A stretch of 64,000 nt of DNA from Acidianus manzaensis. Lineage in GTDB: Archaea; Thermoproteota; Thermoprotei_A; Sulfolobales; Sulfolobaceae. Shown here piece after piece: positions 45,733 to 56,123 of the stretch. A program made the position numbers and the translations under genes. The stretch lies in the NCBI RefSeq assembly GCF_002116695.1, contig NZ_CP020477.1, forward strand, positions 1,165,501 to 1,229,500, given 5' to 3'. Each line of letters begins with the position of its first letter. The first letter of the stretch is position 1. The notes under the pieces are model-generated. The model ran no database searches and had not been told where the DNA came from. It saw only the letters and a program-made list of their open reading frames with translations.

Positions 45733-47538
45733 ATGAAGTCTATATATGCTGTTATTTTAATCAGCTTTTTATTAATAATTAGTTCTCTAAGTTTTATAAC
45801 TATAGCAAAAGCACAAGGAGGATATTATTGCATCCAAACTACATCACCTCAATATTCAATAGTACCAGGTTCAGTGTTTATTCAACCGCTTAATTCAAGT
45901 TATCAACTTTATATTGCTATATTGCTCAATTTTACAAACTATGGATCATTACAGTCCTATCTATACAATATATATAATACGCCTAATAATTTTCACAAAT
46001 GGTTAACTCCAAATCAATTTGATAAAGATTATTATCCTTCATCATCATACGTCCACAATTTGATAAAGTACTTGACTTCATATAATCTACAATACGATGG
46101 ACAGTATGGCTTAGTCTTAGTGTTTAACGGCACTGTAGGAAATATAGAACAAGCTTTCAATACGTATATTAATATATATTATTATCCATTTACTAACTTA
46201 TACTGGTTTGGTTTACCTGGAATAACGAATATAGGACCATTCTATTACTACGCTAATAATGTTACAGCTTCATTGCCATATAATGTAGGCAAACATGTAC
46301 TAGGAATTGTTGGATTAGACAGTATAGATCCTAAAATAATTCCGGCAATAGAAGAAAGTTGGCAAATAAACATAACAAAGCCTTCCTCCGATTCGCTTGT
46401 CTCACCAGTAATAATTTCTCCAAATACGATTCAACAGTACTTTAATTTTACCGAGGCGTATTCTCACGGATATAATGGCAATGGAAGTACAATTGCAATA
46501 GAAGGAGTACCAGAGTGTTTCGTAAACACTTCAGATATTTATGCTTTCTGGGAATTATATCATATACCTAGGACTGGACATCTATCAGTGATCTATTTTG
46601 GTACTGATACTTCTGGAGGTCAATCAGCAGAAAATGAGTTAGATGCAGAATGGTCTGGCGCCTTTGCTCCAGCATCTAATATTACTATTGTTTTTAGTGA
46701 TGGATATGTAGGAGGATATCCTCTAGTTGGAAATCTGTTAAATTATTGGTATGAACTATATTACATGGTTAATTATCTTGATCCTACTGAAATATCAATT
46801 TCTGTAGCATTACCTGAATCTTTTCTTGCAGCTTACTATCCAGCTATGCTTGATATGATTCATAATACAATGATGCAAGCTGCGGCAGAAGGAATAAGCG
46901 TTCTGGCTGCATCTGGTGATTGGGGATTTGAATCAGATTATCCACCACCCAACTTTATTATAGGAACGTATAATACTATCTGGTATCCTGAAAGTGATCC
47001 ATTTGTAACTGCTGTAGGTGGGATATTTCTTGACGCAACTTCTAACGGAAGTATAGAAAGTATTAGCGGATGGGATTACAGTACTGGTGGTATAAGTGTC
47101 GTATTTCCTGTACAATCCTATGAGTTTACATCATTAATTCCATTTACTCCAGTAATAGCAAGGACATATCCTGATATTGCATTTGTATCTGCTGGAGGAT
47201 ATAATATTCCAGAATATGGTTTTGGATTGCCTCTTATCTTCCAAGGTCAATTATTTGTATGGTATGGGACAAGCGGAGCAGCACCAATGACTGCAGCAAT
47301 GGTTGCATTAAGTAGTGCCAGATTAGGGGCTCTTAATTTTGCTCTATATCATATTTCATATCAAGGATTAATAATATCTCCAATAGGTATATTCCAAGGT
47401 TTTCCAGCGTGGATTCCTATATCTTCTGGAAATAATCCAACTCCTGCTCATTATGGCTGGAATTTTGTCACTGGACCAGGAACATATAATGCTTATAATA
47501 TGGTTAGAGATTTGTTAATATATTCTGGAGAGTATTAA
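45733..47538 (+). CDS. secreted S53 family acid protease (sedolisin/kumamolisin-like)
   Basis: From the ATG at 45733 the 601-aa protein begins with a signal peptide (hydrophobic to about residue 24, cleavage likely near AKAQ). An upstream start at 45682 would add 17 residues before the signal and is unlikely. A pro-kumamolisin propeptide fills about residues 30-190. Catalytic residues are Glu300 and Asp304 (AENELD), oxyanion Asp396 (SGDWG) and Ser514 (GTSGAAP). It degrades proteins outside the cell at low pH. It is monocistronic. Confidence 0.93.
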   Translation: MKSIYAVILISFLLIISSLSFITIAKAQGGYYCIQTTSPQYSIVPGSVFIQPLNSSYQLYIAILLNFTNYGSLQSYLYNIYNTPNNFHKWLTPNQFDKDYYPSSSYVHNLIKYLTSYNLQYDGQYGLVLVFNGTVGNIEQAFNTYINIYYYPFTNLYWFGLPGITNIGPFYYYANNVTASLPYNVGKHVLGIVGLDSIDPKIIPAIEESWQINITKPSSDSLVSPVIISPNTIQQYFNFTEAYSHGYNGNGSTIAIEGVPECFVNTSDIYAFWELYHIPRTGHLSVIYFGTDTSGGQSAENELDAEWSGAFAPASNITIVFSDGYVGGYPLVGNLLNYWYELYYMVNYLDPTEISISVALPESFLAAYYPAMLDMIHNTMMQAAAEGISVLAASGDWGFESDYPPPNFIIGTYNTIWYPESDPFVTAVGGIFLDATSNGSIESISGWDYSTGGISVVFPVQSYEFTSLIPFTPVIARTYPDIAFVSAGGYNIPEYGFGLPLIFQGQLFVWYGTSGAAPMTAAMVALSSARLGALNFALYHISYQGLIISPIGIFQGFPAWIPISSGNNPTPAHYGWNFVTGPGTYNAYNMVRDLLIYSGEY

Positions 47539-47867
47539 AGATAAATAGGAACTTAAGAAATAAAACTTTTTTATTTAATTTTTTCTATAAAAATTAACTA
47601 ATATATGTCATTATAAGAATACAAATAGACAATTATTCATATAATCGTTTAAACTAAAATAGTTATCGCATGCTGTGTAGAATATACCTTATAATAAATA
47701 TGCGTATTTATTAATGAGAGAAAATATCTTAATTATAGTTCTTCAAAAGAATATATCACGAGTTAGTTTGCATGTTAGACGAAAGTACTAATTGTTAAGG
47801 AAAATATGTAACTGCTACTCTTCAAGTTAAAAGTTAAATTTTTTATTTGGTATCAAATTATTAACTT
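47539..47867. other. intergenic region; nothing recognised
   Basis: This 329-bp A+T-rich spacer begins with a T-rich run after the protease gene (likely terminator) and ends in a TATA-like tttttatttgg before the hydrolase gene. I found no small ORF or repeat. Confidence 0.5.
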
Positions 47868-48644
47868 ATGAAAGAATCAGAAGTTTCATATGATTCTTAT
47901 AATTCTAAAATAAATTCATTCATAGCCTCTTCTGAAAATCCTAACTTAGGTGTAATTTTAGTCCATGAAATATGGGGATTAAATGAAAATATTAGAGATG
48001 TTTCAAGGAAGCTAGCTAATGAGTTAGGGGTATTAGCATTAGCTCCTCATCTTTATTCTAGATATGAGTTTCTAACTCCAGAAAATATTCAGAATGTAAT
48101 GTATAAAGTTTGGAATCTTCCTCCGGAAAAGAGGACAGATCCAAATGCATATCAAGAATTAATGTCGTCGTTAGATGAAACTCAAAGAAAGGTTGTTGAA
48201 GTTTTAGTCACAAATAGAAGTAATCTTGAAGAACAAATGATGAAAGACTTAGAAAAAGCTTATGATTATCTCAATTCTCAAGGTATTAAAAAGATAGTTA
48301 GTATGGGTTTTTGTATGGGAGGAGGATTAGCGTTTCAGTTAGCTACTGAAGTACCATTAGATGGAACTATAGTGTTTTACGGAAGAAATCCCCAGCCTAT
48401 AGACTCAATCCAAAAAATAAAAGGGCCAATTCTAGGTCTTTATGCATTAGAAGATCCTCCAATAATATCTGGATTACCTGAGTTAATTTCATCGATAATA
48501 AAATATAAGAAAGATATAGAAATTAAGCTATATCCAAATGCTTATCATGCATTCTTTAATAATAGAGGGAGAACTTATAACAAAGAAGCATCAGAAGATG
48601 CATGGGAAAGGGTAAAGAGCTTCATAAGGAGGTTATCTAAATGA
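47868..48644 (+). CDS. dienelactone hydrolase-family protein
   Basis: The 258-aa alpha/beta-hydrolase carries the DLH triad: nucleophile Cys149 in GFCMGGG, an acidic residue at Asp196 (ALEDPP) and His227 in YHAFFN. It contains the conserved HEIWGLNE opening (33-40). The family hydrolyses dienelactones in chlorocatechol-type pathways, but many archaeal members are general esterases. It is co-transcribed with a 37-aa ORF that overlaps its stop. Confidence 0.9.
   Translation: MKESEVSYDSYNSKINSFIASSENPNLGVILVHEIWGLNENIRDVSRKLANELGVLALAPHLYSRYEFLTPENIQNVMYKVWNLPPEKRTDPNAYQELMSSLDETQRKVVEVLVTNRSNLEEQMMKDLEKAYDYLNSQGIKKIVSMGFCMGGGLAFQLATEVPLDGTIVFYGRNPQPIDSIQKIKGPILGLYALEDPPIISGLPELISSIIKYKKDIEIKLYPNAYHAFFNNRGRTYNKEASEDAWERVKSFIRRLSK
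48628..48633 (+). promoter_or_regulatory. strong internal Shine-Dalgarno before the 37-aa ORF
   Basis: The hydrolase codons AGG AGG near its end form a perfect AGGAGG at about 8 nt spacing from the overlapping ATG. Such strong sites are rare in this window and support the start of the small ORF. Confidence 0.55.
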
Positions 48645-48754
48645 GTGAAAATAAGCAGAAAGTAGATCCGTGCTTTCTAGCATGGGTACATGTACTAGAA
48701 GTACTAGAAAAAAATAAATCTGAAGGTACTAAAGATAAAAAAGAGGTACCATAA
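48641..48754 (+). CDS. 37-aa small protein coupled to the dienelactone hydrolase
   Basis: An ATG that overlaps the hydrolase stop by 4 bp (ATGA) opens a 37-codon frame: a charged peptide with one Cys-containing hydrophobic core (VDPCFLAWVHVLEVLEK). A GGAGG Shine-Dalgarno (aaggaggtta) sits 8 nt upstream, which strongly supports translation. No family is recognised. Confidence 0.6.
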   Translation: MSENKQKVDPCFLAWVHVLEVLEKNKSEGTKDKKEVP

Positions 48755-49123
48755 CAATATCCTATATTCTTTTTTAATTTGTTCTGAAAATTAGTGCTAT
48801 TTAAGTTGTTATAGAGAAAATGCTCTTTAAAAGAGTAAGAGAGTTTCTATTATTCCCTGATTAGTGCTTATTGATGTGACAGTAATTCTAATTTGATGTA
48901 AATATAAATTTTACTTTTTGCATATTATATAATATTTCCAATTATAAAATATAATGATTTTTTATAGATATTAACGAAATATCATTATATATCTTAAACA
49001 GATAGCACCTTATATAAAATCTCTAAATAAGTAATATGTAATTAGTAAGTAATAATAAATATTCTCAAATATTTTTATATATTTTATTTAACTTAATTTA
49101 TGAGTAATATTGAGAAATAGTAA
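48755..49123. other. intergenic region between convergent genes; nothing recognised
   Basis: This 369-bp A+T-rich spacer shows only a short ctctttaaaagag inverted repeat near 48820, too small and isolated to interpret. Confidence 0.5.
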
Positions 49124-49831
49124 TTAATTTTCGTCGTTTAATGAATCTACTACGCTTTTTACTATTTTCTTAAGTGCTTTTCTTAAAAATTCATTAAATG
49201 AAGATTTAGATATTCCAATTTCCTTTGCTACATCATTAATATTATTTTCTTTTGGAAACTCGAATAATCCTCTTTTATATGCTATATTAAGAATTTCAAG
49301 TTCTCTAGGAGTAAATATAGATATATTTTTGAATTCATACTTAGATAATATATTCACAGTTTTTATTTCTTTTATCTTTAAATTTCTTATCTTGCCATGT
49401 ATTTCCATGTAATTTTTCATTGCCTCTAAACCGTATTTTTGTAAAAATATAAAGTTCCAATATTCTTCTCCTTCATAATAGATTGCATTATCTGCAATTG
49501 CCCCTAAAGTGTAAGCTGTAGCTCTAATACTATCTCTAAGATCGCCTATTACACCTAATTTTAGGATTTTAGGATATCCATCATTAATAGGATTAAGGAA
49601 TAATATTCTCTTAATTTTCCAGTTATTTTTTAGAATCTTTTCTAATAGTTTTAACACTTCTTTTGAAGTTACTCTAACTGTAGATATCTCTATTTCTCCT
49701 TCAGGAGACAAATAACTGCTAAAAGGTGAGACTTGCAAGTCATGGCGATCAGTATCTAAGAGCTTATATGTCCAATCATTCTCATGAAAATACCTAGCAG
49801 ACAGCTCATATAAAGTAAGCTCATCTTCCAT
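49124..49831 (-). CDS. Bat-type helix-turn-helix transcriptional regulator (HTH_10 family)
   Basis: From the ATG at 49831 it has 235 aa; a further-upstream start would add 13 residues outside the conserved part. The C-terminal 60 residues form the HTH_10 domain, with TPRELEILNIAYKRGLF then DVAKEIGISKSSFNEFLRKA. This is the DNA-binding module of bacterio-opsin-activator-like archaeal regulators. The N-terminal 150 residues are an unassigned sensor domain. It is divergent from the UxuA-like gene at the edge of the acid-sugar island, so it is a candidate regulator of that island. Confidence 0.87.
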   Translation of the reverse strand: MEDELTLYELSARYFHENDWTYKLLDTDRHDLQVSPFSSYLSPEGEIEISTVRVTSKEVLKLLEKILKNNWKIKRILFLNPINDGYPKILKLGVIGDLRDSIRATAYTLGAIADNAIYYEGEEYWNFIFLQKYGLEAMKNYMEIHGKIRNLKIKEIKTVNILSKYEFKNISIFTPRELEILNIAYKRGLFEFPKENNINDVAKEIGISKSSFNEFLRKALKKIVKSVVDSLNDEN

Positions 49832-49995
49832 GACATTTAGTATGTTTAATAAATTAATATATTTTATCATTTATACATTACATCAGCGTTTAAACTATTT
49901 TGACATTAGTAAGAAAGATATATAATTGCTGTATATGTTGTATTGTTAAAAACTTTAAATTGTCTTATAAAGAAAGAAAATCTAAAAAAGAACCA

Positions 49996-51003
49996 ATGAA
50001 ATATACTTGTATGGAGCTAAATATAGCTGAAATAATTTTAGAGAATAGACCATCTCCTTTTTGGGATATTTTAAAGCAAATAGGAGTAGATAAAGCAGTA
50101 GGTGTATTGCCCAGAAATTTTAAGGACTGGAGACAACAGATGGAAGAATATCCTTGGGAATATGGGCCATTATTAAACTATAAGAATATGCTAGAAGATA
50201 ATGGAATAAAGTTAGTTGCAATAGAAGACAATCCACCAATGGACGGAATAAGATATGGTATTAAAGAAAGAAAAGATGAAGAATTGGAATATGTATCTCA
50301 TCTGATAGAAAATATGGGAAAACTCGGTATTAAAATATGGTGTTATAGTTGGATGGCTGGATTTGGATGGAGCAGAACTCATACTCACATAAAAGGAAAA
50401 AATGGAGAATACATAACCGGATTTAATATTAAGGACATAGAGAACGCGCCTCCTCCAAGATTAGGTAAAATCGACTCAAGGACTTTATGGAATAATCTTA
50501 AAGATTTTTTAGAATATATTGTACCTATAGCTGAAAAATATGATGTTAAATTAGCTATGCATCCAGATGATCCACCAATTGAAGAATATAGAGGAGTAGC
50601 TAGAATCATGAATAGCATAGAAAATTATGATAAATATCTAAATCTAGTAAAAAGTGATAATGTAGGAATTACTTTTTGTCAAGGTAATTTTACTTTAATG
50701 ACAGATGACTTACCTGGAGCAATTAGGCATTTTAAAGATAGAATCTTCTTCGTTCATTTTAGAGATGTTAAAGGAGATAAATATAATTTTGTAGAAACGT
50801 TAATAGGAAATGGAAAAACTAATCTGGTAGAAGTTATGAAAGCCTATATAGATATAAATTTTAATGGAATAATGAGAGTAGATCATACGCCTACATTAGA
50901 AGGTGACATAGAATTTCTTCCTGGATATTCTTATTTAGGCAGAATATATACTATAGGGTATATAAAAGGACTATATGATTCATTAACAAGAAGTCTAAAA
51001 TAG
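49996..51003 (+). CDS. mannonate dehydratase (UxuA)-like TIM-barrel protein
   Basis: From the ATG at 49996 it has 335 aa; an earlier start at 49900 would prepend a Cys-rich segment that does not look native. The barrel shows [22 protein letters not shown] and [11 protein letters not shown], the metal-binding His/Asp segments of the UxuA/xylose-isomerase-like group. UxuA dehydrates D-mannonate to 2-keto-3-deoxygluconate. The archaeal homologue may use another aldonate, in line with the nearby rhamnonate-dehydratase-like enzyme. It is convergent with lutB-like (8 bp). Confidence 0.83.
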   Translation: MKYTCMELNIAEIILENRPSPFWDILKQIGVDKAVGVLPRNFKDWRQQMEEYPWEYGPLLNYKNMLEDNGIKLVAIEDNPPMDGIRYGIKERKDEELEYVSHLIENMGKLGIKIWCYSWMAGFGWSRTHTHIKGKNGEYITGFNIKDIENAPPPRLGKIDSRTLWNNLKDFLEYIVPIAEKYDVKLAMHPDDPPIEEYRGVARIMNSIENYDKYLNLVKSDNVGITFCQGNFTLMTDDLPGAIRHFKDRIFFVHFRDVKGDKYNFVETLIGNGKTNLVEVMKAYIDINFNGIMRVDHTPTLEGDIEFLPGYSYLGRIYTIGYIKGLYDSLTRSLK

Positions 51004-51011
51004 AAAGTAAC

Positions 51012-52154
51012 TTATTGTTTTCTTATTGATTCAAAATATTTCGATTTTAGATATTCTAAAACCTTAGGTATATTTATTTTCATTGGACATACTTCTCTAC
51101 AATTTCCAGCATGACTACACAATAATGCAGGCTTATAATCTTGATAAACTATTCCACTCCACATAGCACCCATTGGCCCAGAATATGGTGGATCTCCCAT
51201 TTTGCCATCTATAGCCCTATAAACTGGACAGTGGAAATGACATCTACCGCATCTTATACACAAAAGTGCTTCTCTCAATACAGGATCTTCATTAGCTTTT
51301 TTTCTTCCATTATCAACGAGAATAAGATGAAATTCTTTTGGTCCGTGAGCTGGAGACACTCTTTTCTGTTCTACATCACCAGTCGAAGATGGACCAGATG
51401 TAATATTTACATAAGTAGGAGGATATAGGCCAGCATATGCAGCTTGAACTAAAGCTTCATTCATAGCGTATTCTAGATTGGGCAAGATCTTCTCCACTCC
51501 AGTAATTGCTATATGAATAGGGGGAACTACAGTAGTCATTCTTATATTTCCCTCATTTTCAACTAAAACAATTGATCCACTATCTGCTGCTACAGCATTA
51601 GCTCCAGTTATCCCTATATCTGCTGTAAGGAATTTCTGTCTGAGAAAATCTCTAGCAACTTTTACAATATCTTCATGCGTATCTCCAGGGTCAACGCCTA
51701 ACTTTTCTTTAATTAGATCTCTTATTCTCTCTTTCGTCATATGAACTGCAGGAGCTATAATATGAGATGGTGGTTCATCAGCTAACTGTATTAGTAATTC
51801 CCCTAAGTCTGTTTCCCATACTTCATTTCCTTTAGATTGAAGATACTTCCTTATTCCAGATTCATAAGCTACCATTGATTTTCCTAAAACTACTTTTTTA
51901 TTAGTTCCAACTATTTTGCCTACTATTTCTCTTACGTCCTCTGTATTTTCTGCAAAGTATGCCTTACCTCCTATACTCTCTACAGACTTCATTGTCATAT
52001 CAATGTAATAGTCTAATTTACTTAGAACCTCTATCTTTCCTTCCCTTACTTTTCTTGCCAAATCCTCTAGATAGGGATGTTCTTTCAGAACTTTATATAC
52101 TCTTGGTATATTATGTTCAATTCCTCTCTTTATTGCTATATCCCAATCACTCAT
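51012..52154 (-). CDS. LutB-like iron-sulfur protein (LUD domain plus 4Fe-4S)
   Basis: The 380-aa protein has an N-terminal LUD domain (about 60-290) and two C-terminal 4Fe-4S binding segments ([12 protein letters not shown] and [12 protein letters not shown]). This is the LutB architecture of the L-lactate-oxidising LutABC complex. It overlaps the LutA-like gene by 8 bp, so the two are co-translated. No separate LutC is visible. It would route electrons from lactate, or another 2-hydroxy acid, to the quinone pool. Confidence 0.87.
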   Translation of the reverse strand: MSDWDIAIKRGIEHNIPRVYKVLKEHPYLEDLARKVREGKIEVLSKLDYYIDMTMKSVESIGGKAYFAENTEDVREIVGKIVGTNKKVVLGKSMVAYESGIRKYLQSKGNEVWETDLGELLIQLADEPPSHIIAPAVHMTKERIRDLIKEKLGVDPGDTHEDIVKVARDFLRQKFLTADIGITGANAVAADSGSIVLVENEGNIRMTTVVPPIHIAITGVEKILPNLEYAMNEALVQAAYAGLYPPTYVNITSGPSSTGDVEQKRVSPAHGPKEFHLILVDNGRKKANEDPVLREALLCIRCGRCHFHCPVYRAIDGKMGDPPYSGPMGAMWSGIVYQDYKPALLCSHAGNCREVCPMKINIPKVLEYLKSKYFESIRKQ

Positions 52155-53049
52155 TACTTATCACCTCAGCTATATCATAAGATTCGACATACGGAGAAAG
52201 GTTAACGTAACAAAAGGGACATGCTAACAAAACTTTTTTGCTAACTGTTTTTAAAGATTCTGCTCTATTTTTTGCTATTTTTTCACTAATCTCTTTATTT
52301 ATTGGAGCTAATGGACCACCACAACACATAGAAGTTTCCTTTCCCGTAATCATATCGTCTTCTTTTATTGTTATTCCTGCATTCTTGATCACTTCTCTTA
52401 TTACGTCCCTCATTCCTAAAAATCTAGAATATAAGCAAGAGTCGTGAAATACGTATTCTTCTTTATATGTAGAATGTAAGTCTTTTCCTGATAATATCTC
52501 TAAATAATTCTTTATTTCTACATCAAAAGAAAGTAATTCCTTTAATCTATATAAAGTATAATGAGTATGAGGATCGACTGTTATTATATTCTTTACTCCA
52601 TGAGAATTAAATAGATCAATGAGTTTCTTTCCATATTCCTTAAATTCTTCGAGCATTCCCATTTCAAGAAGTATAGTACCACTATATGGTTCATCTTCAT
52701 ATAAATATCCAAAATCTACGTTGGCTTTCTTTAACAATAATGAAATGTTTTTTAGAATTTTAATAGCTCTTTCATCCCTAATTTTAAGGAATTTCTTTCC
52801 GAAAGTTGATAGACTTTCTATTCCTTTTATTTTATATATTTTTGGTAGAAAATCGTCAAATTTCTGACCTATTGATGCTAATTGATAAGAACAACCAGTA
52901 TAAAGAATAGTTTCTCCTCCTTTTTTAATATTTAAACCATTTGCCCACTCGTAACAAGACGTTTTATTTACAGGGAAAGGCATGTAATCCTCCATCAAAT
53001 ACTTAAAAACTAGTCTTCTAATGAAATCTAATTGGCCTTCTTCAATCAT
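52147..53049 (-). CDS. LutA/GlcF-like CCG-domain iron-sulfur protein
   Basis: The 300-aa protein has two cysteine-rich CCG-type modules. The first is degenerate (YTGCSYQ and nearby), and the second is clear (HDSCLYSR then [10 protein letters not shown]). Such subunits occur in lactate and glycolate oxidases and heterodisulfide reductases. It is the first gene of the lutAB-like pair. Its promoter carries a degenerate copy of the regional palindrome centred exactly 43.5 nt before the ATG, linking lactate oxidation to the sugar-acid genes. Confidence 0.85.
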   Translation of the reverse strand: MIEEGQLDFIRRLVFKYLMEDYMPFPVNKTSCYEWANGLNIKKGGETILYTGCSYQLASIGQKFDDFLPKIYKIKGIESLSTFGKKFLKIRDERAIKILKNISLLLKKANVDFGYLYEDEPYSGTILLEMGMLEEFKEYGKKLIDLFNSHGVKNIITVDPHTHYTLYRLKELLSFDVEIKNYLEILSGKDLHSTYKEEYVFHDSCLYSRFLGMRDVIREVIKNAGITIKEDDMITGKETSMCCGGPLAPINKEISEKIAKNRAESLKTVSKKVLLACPFCYVNLSPYVESYDIAEVISNE

Positions 53050-53084
53050 GATTATAGATTAAAATTTACCATAATAAGCATTGC

Positions 53085-53100
53085 ACCTTACTAGTTATAC
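53085..53100 (-). promoter_or_regulatory. degenerate copy of the 16-bp palindrome before the LutA-like gene
   Basis: The plus strand shows CCTTACTAGT, matching 10 of 16 positions of TCCTTACTTGTAAGGA. The centre lies 43.5 nt upstream of the start codon, with a TTATTA TATA-like box about 7 nt further on. Identical geometry at other genes supports it in spite of the mismatches. Confidence 0.45.
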
Positions 53101-53376
53101 ACGCTTTGAACAAATGAATGTAAAGGTAATGAATACTAGACAGTAAATGTAATTTCAGAATCAAACTATTTTTAAGATAAGGAGTAAAATGGATAAATAT
53201 CTTTTGCTTTAAGTATAAAAACCAAAATATATATTTTTCTAGAACTGTATAAGCTTTTACTTTTCTTATTAGTATATTTCAAACTTATTTAATGATTATG
53301 CTAGTAAGAAAAGAAATGATATACGCTTTTTTCTTATTTTTTGCTTATTTACCACGGTAACTATCATTTTTTTGCG
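53101..53376. other. intergenic region between divergent lutAB-like and MFS genes
   Basis: Together with the preceding 50 bp this makes a 327-bp A+T-rich spacer. Apart from the palindrome copy and a TATA-like cttattta before the MFS gene, nothing is recognised. Confidence 0.45.
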
Positions 53377-54723
53377 ATGACTGAAGAGAAGAAATCACAA
53401 ATTAATTCTATAGGAAGATTAGAAAGACTTCCATTTACTCTAATGCATACAGAATTTCTTCTGCTTATAATGGGCGGAGAATGGGTTGAAACGATGATGC
53501 TATTAGGAAATGGAGTTATAGCTGCATTATTAGCTAAAACTACGTCTTTAGCTATTGCAGTTACTGCAGTTACTACGTCGTTCTTTTTAGGTGAAACAGT
53601 GGGTAGTATATTATTCGGAAGATTAAGCGATTTGAAAGGAAGAAGATTTGTATTCCTATATGATTTATTAATATTTGGAATAGCTTCAATTATTGCTGGC
53701 TTCATGAATAATATATACGCTATAGCGTCTTTCATTTTTATTTCTGGAATTGGAGTAGGAGGAGAATTTCCAGTAGTTGATGCTTATAGTTCAGAGATGA
53801 TGCCTGGCAAATTAAGAGGTAGAGGAGTAGCATTAGTGTACACTTTAGCCGTTACTTCAGCTCCAGTTATAGCTTATTTAAGTTATTATTCTTCTGGTTT
53901 TGGTTACTATTCATGGAGAATTCCGTTATGGTTTATGGGTGCTTCTGCTATAGTAGTGTGGGCATTAAGAACAAAGTTAGACGAGTCTCCTAGATGGTTA
54001 GAGTCAAAAGGAAAATTTGAAGAAGCTAATAAAATAGTGGAAAAATGGGAAAATTACGCTGAGAAAAAGTACGGCAAATTACCTCAAGCTCCCTTAATTG
54101 ATTCTGGGGAAACAAAATCTCATTTTAAGGAATTATTTTCTAAAGATTTAAGAAAGAGAACAATAATGATGCTAATTTTTCAGTTTTTCCAGAGTGGAAT
54201 ATTTTATGGTTTTGTTAGTTTAGCTCCTGAATTACTATTAGCTAAGGGAATAAGTTTAGTAAATACTTTATTCTTCACAATGATAATCTATACTGGATTT
54301 ATAGTCGGTAGTATATTTAATATCTTTATAATAGATAAAATATCAAGAAAATATGGAATAATACTATCTGCAATAGTTGCTGGTGTTTTAGGTACTATTT
54401 TTGCATTAGTTGATAGCAATTTATTAACAGTTATATTAGGATTTCTAGTAGCTTTTACTCTGTGGAACTTTTCTAACTTCTTCCATACTTATCAAGTAGA
54501 AATATTTCCTACTAGAGTAAGATCAAGTGGTGCTGGATTAGTATATAGTGTCAGTAGATTCTCTACATCAATATTGGTATTGTTAATTGCGGCATTTTTC
54601 CTACCTCATGGTCTATTAGCTACGTTCGGAATTATCTGGATGTTCATAGCTATAGTAGGATTAGATATAGGTATTCTAGGACCTAGCACAACTGGTAAAA
54701 AATTAGAAGAAATTTCTAAATGA
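53377..54723 (+). CDS. MFS transporter, sugar-porter-like
   Basis: It has 448 aa from the ATG; the in-frame TTG further upstream would add an unconvincing 12-residue leader. Twelve TM helices are predicted, with GRLSDLKGRR (loop 2-3) and the PESPRWL-like DESPRWLESKGK motif between helices 6 and 7, both typical of the sugar-porter family. It probably imports a sugar or sugar acid for the island. I do not find the regional palindrome at its promoter. Confidence 0.9.
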   Translation: MTEEKKSQINSIGRLERLPFTLMHTEFLLLIMGGEWVETMMLLGNGVIAALLAKTTSLAIAVTAVTTSFFLGETVGSILFGRLSDLKGRRFVFLYDLLIFGIASIIAGFMNNIYAIASFIFISGIGVGGEFPVVDAYSSEMMPGKLRGRGVALVYTLAVTSAPVIAYLSYYSSGFGYYSWRIPLWFMGASAIVVWALRTKLDESPRWLESKGKFEEANKIVEKWENYAEKKYGKLPQAPLIDSGETKSHFKELFSKDLRKRTIMMLIFQFFQSGIFYGFVSLAPELLLAKGISLVNTLFFTMIIYTGFIVGSIFNIFIIDKISRKYGIILSAIVAGVLGTIFALVDSNLLTVILGFLVAFTLWNFSNFFHTYQVEIFPTRVRSSGAGLVYSVSRFSTSILVLLIAAFFLPHGLLATFGIIWMFIAIVGLDIGILGPSTTGKKLEEISK

Positions 54724-54861
54724 TATGAAATAATACATTTTTTATTAATAAAAATTATGGATTTTTTATCTCTATTATCAGATATAAGTATATTCATACT
54801 TTTAATTTACTATCTTTTTTATATGATAAGAATACATATATCCTATAATGTTTATTTCTAT

Positions 54862-54877
54862 TCCTTCTTTGTAAGGA
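54862..54877 (+). promoter_or_regulatory. 16-bp palindrome, candidate operator before the zinc alcohol dehydrogenase gene
   Basis: The site TCCTTCTTTGTAAGGA matches 14 of 16 positions of the consensus. Its centre is 43.5 nt before the ATG and it ends 6-7 nt before a TATA-like tttaaag. This position upstream of the TATA box suits an activator. Confidence 0.65.
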
Positions 54878-54912
54878 TACTGATTTAAAGACATAATAAA
54901 ATTTATTGATAT

Positions 54913-55935
54913 ATGGAATCTAAAGCTGCGATATTGAAGGAATTTGGAAAGCCAATTGAAATAGGAAACATAAACATACCAGAAATTAGAGATGAGTCAG
55001 TACTTATAAGGGTAGAAGGAGCTGGTATGTGTAGAACTGATTTAAGATTATGGAAAGGAACAGAGCCTAGACCTGGTTTAAAGTTGCCTTTCGTTTTAGG
55101 GCATGAAGTTGCAGGTACTGTAATAGAAACTGGAGAAAATGTAGAAGGTTTAAAAAAGAATGATAAGGTAATAGTATATGCGGTATGGGGAGATCTTACT
55201 TGTAAGTATTGTAGAGATGGCAAATATATGCTTTGCAAGAATCAAACTATTCCAGGTCAGTCAATATATAATGGTGGATTTTCTGAATATATGTATGTAC
55301 CTAATTTTAGGTTCCTATATAAAATAGATATTGATCCAGTATTAGCTGCACCATTAGCTGATGCTGGTTTAACTTCATTTTCTGCTGTAAAGAAGGCACT
55401 AAAATTCCTGCAAACTGACTCTACAATAATTCTTTATGGCTTTGGTGGATTAGGAATTTATGCTATACAAATAATTAAAGCTCTAGCCCCTTACGTTAAC
55501 ATAGTAGCTGTAGCAAGATCAAAAAATAAGCTTGAACTTATAGAGAAACTTGGTGGAATACCCTCAACTCCAGAAAAATTAAATGAGACCATAAGGAAAA
55601 TTAATGAAAATGGAGCTTCAGTAGCAATTGATTTTGTAGGTTCTGAAGAGTCAACTTTCTTGATATCTCGAAACCTAGAAAGTGGGGGTGGGATAATAGA
55701 AGTAGGTATGGAAGGAAATAGTTTAAGGATGCCAACATTTGATAGCGTAGTATGGGAATATACCTTGATAGGAAGTAATTATGGTACAATGAATGAATTA
55801 GGCGAGATAGTTAATCTGACTAAGAAAGGGTTTGTAAAACCATTTGTTATAAAGAGGAAACTGGAAGAAATAAATGAAGGGTTAAAGGAACTTGAGAAAG
55901 GAGATGTCCTAGGAAGGCAAGTTTTTACCCCGTAA
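54913..55935 (+). CDS. zinc-dependent alcohol/polyol dehydrogenase (MDR superfamily)
   Basis: The 340-aa enzyme has catalytic-zinc residues Cys40 (MCRTD), His64 and Glu65 (GHEVAG). The structural-zinc loop TCKYCRDGKYMLC and the Rossmann motif GFGGLG are also present. It oxidises an alcohol or aldose with NAD(P). In this island an aldose (for example L-rhamnose or L-fucose) or a 2-keto-3-deoxy acid are reasonable substrates, but this is inference. It has its own promoter with the palindrome. Confidence 0.9.
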   Translation: MESKAAILKEFGKPIEIGNINIPEIRDESVLIRVEGAGMCRTDLRLWKGTEPRPGLKLPFVLGHEVAGTVIETGENVEGLKKNDKVIVYAVWGDLTCKYCRDGKYMLCKNQTIPGQSIYNGGFSEYMYVPNFRFLYKIDIDPVLAAPLADAGLTSFSAVKKALKFLQTDSTIILYGFGGLGIYAIQIIKALAPYVNIVAVARSKNKLELIEKLGGIPSTPEKLNETIRKINENGASVAIDFVGSEESTFLISRNLESGGGIIEVGMEGNSLRMPTFDSVVWEYTLIGSNYGTMNELGEIVNLTKKGFVKPFVIKRKLEEINEGLKELEKGDVLGRQVFTP

Positions 55936-56069
55936 AAATATTTTTATTTCCTAGAAAATTGAGCTAACAAATTTATTACAACTAATATCAATATAAAACT
56001 TTCTAGAACTAATAAACTGTATCTACAATTTAATGTTCATGGCTTTTTGGATAATTTTAATTGTAAATA

Positions 56070-56085
56070 ACTTTACTTGTAAGGA
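56070..56085 (+). promoter_or_regulatory. 16-bp palindrome, candidate operator before the MBL-fold gene
   Basis: The sequence acTTTACTTGTAAGGA matches 14 of 16 consensus positions. It ends about 6 nt before the TATA-like tttatta, the same spacing as at the neighbouring promoters. Its centre is 46.5 nt before the ATG. Confidence 0.65.
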
Positions 56086-56123
56086 ATAGTCTTTATTAAC
56101 TACTGCTTTAGTTTATCTTCTCT

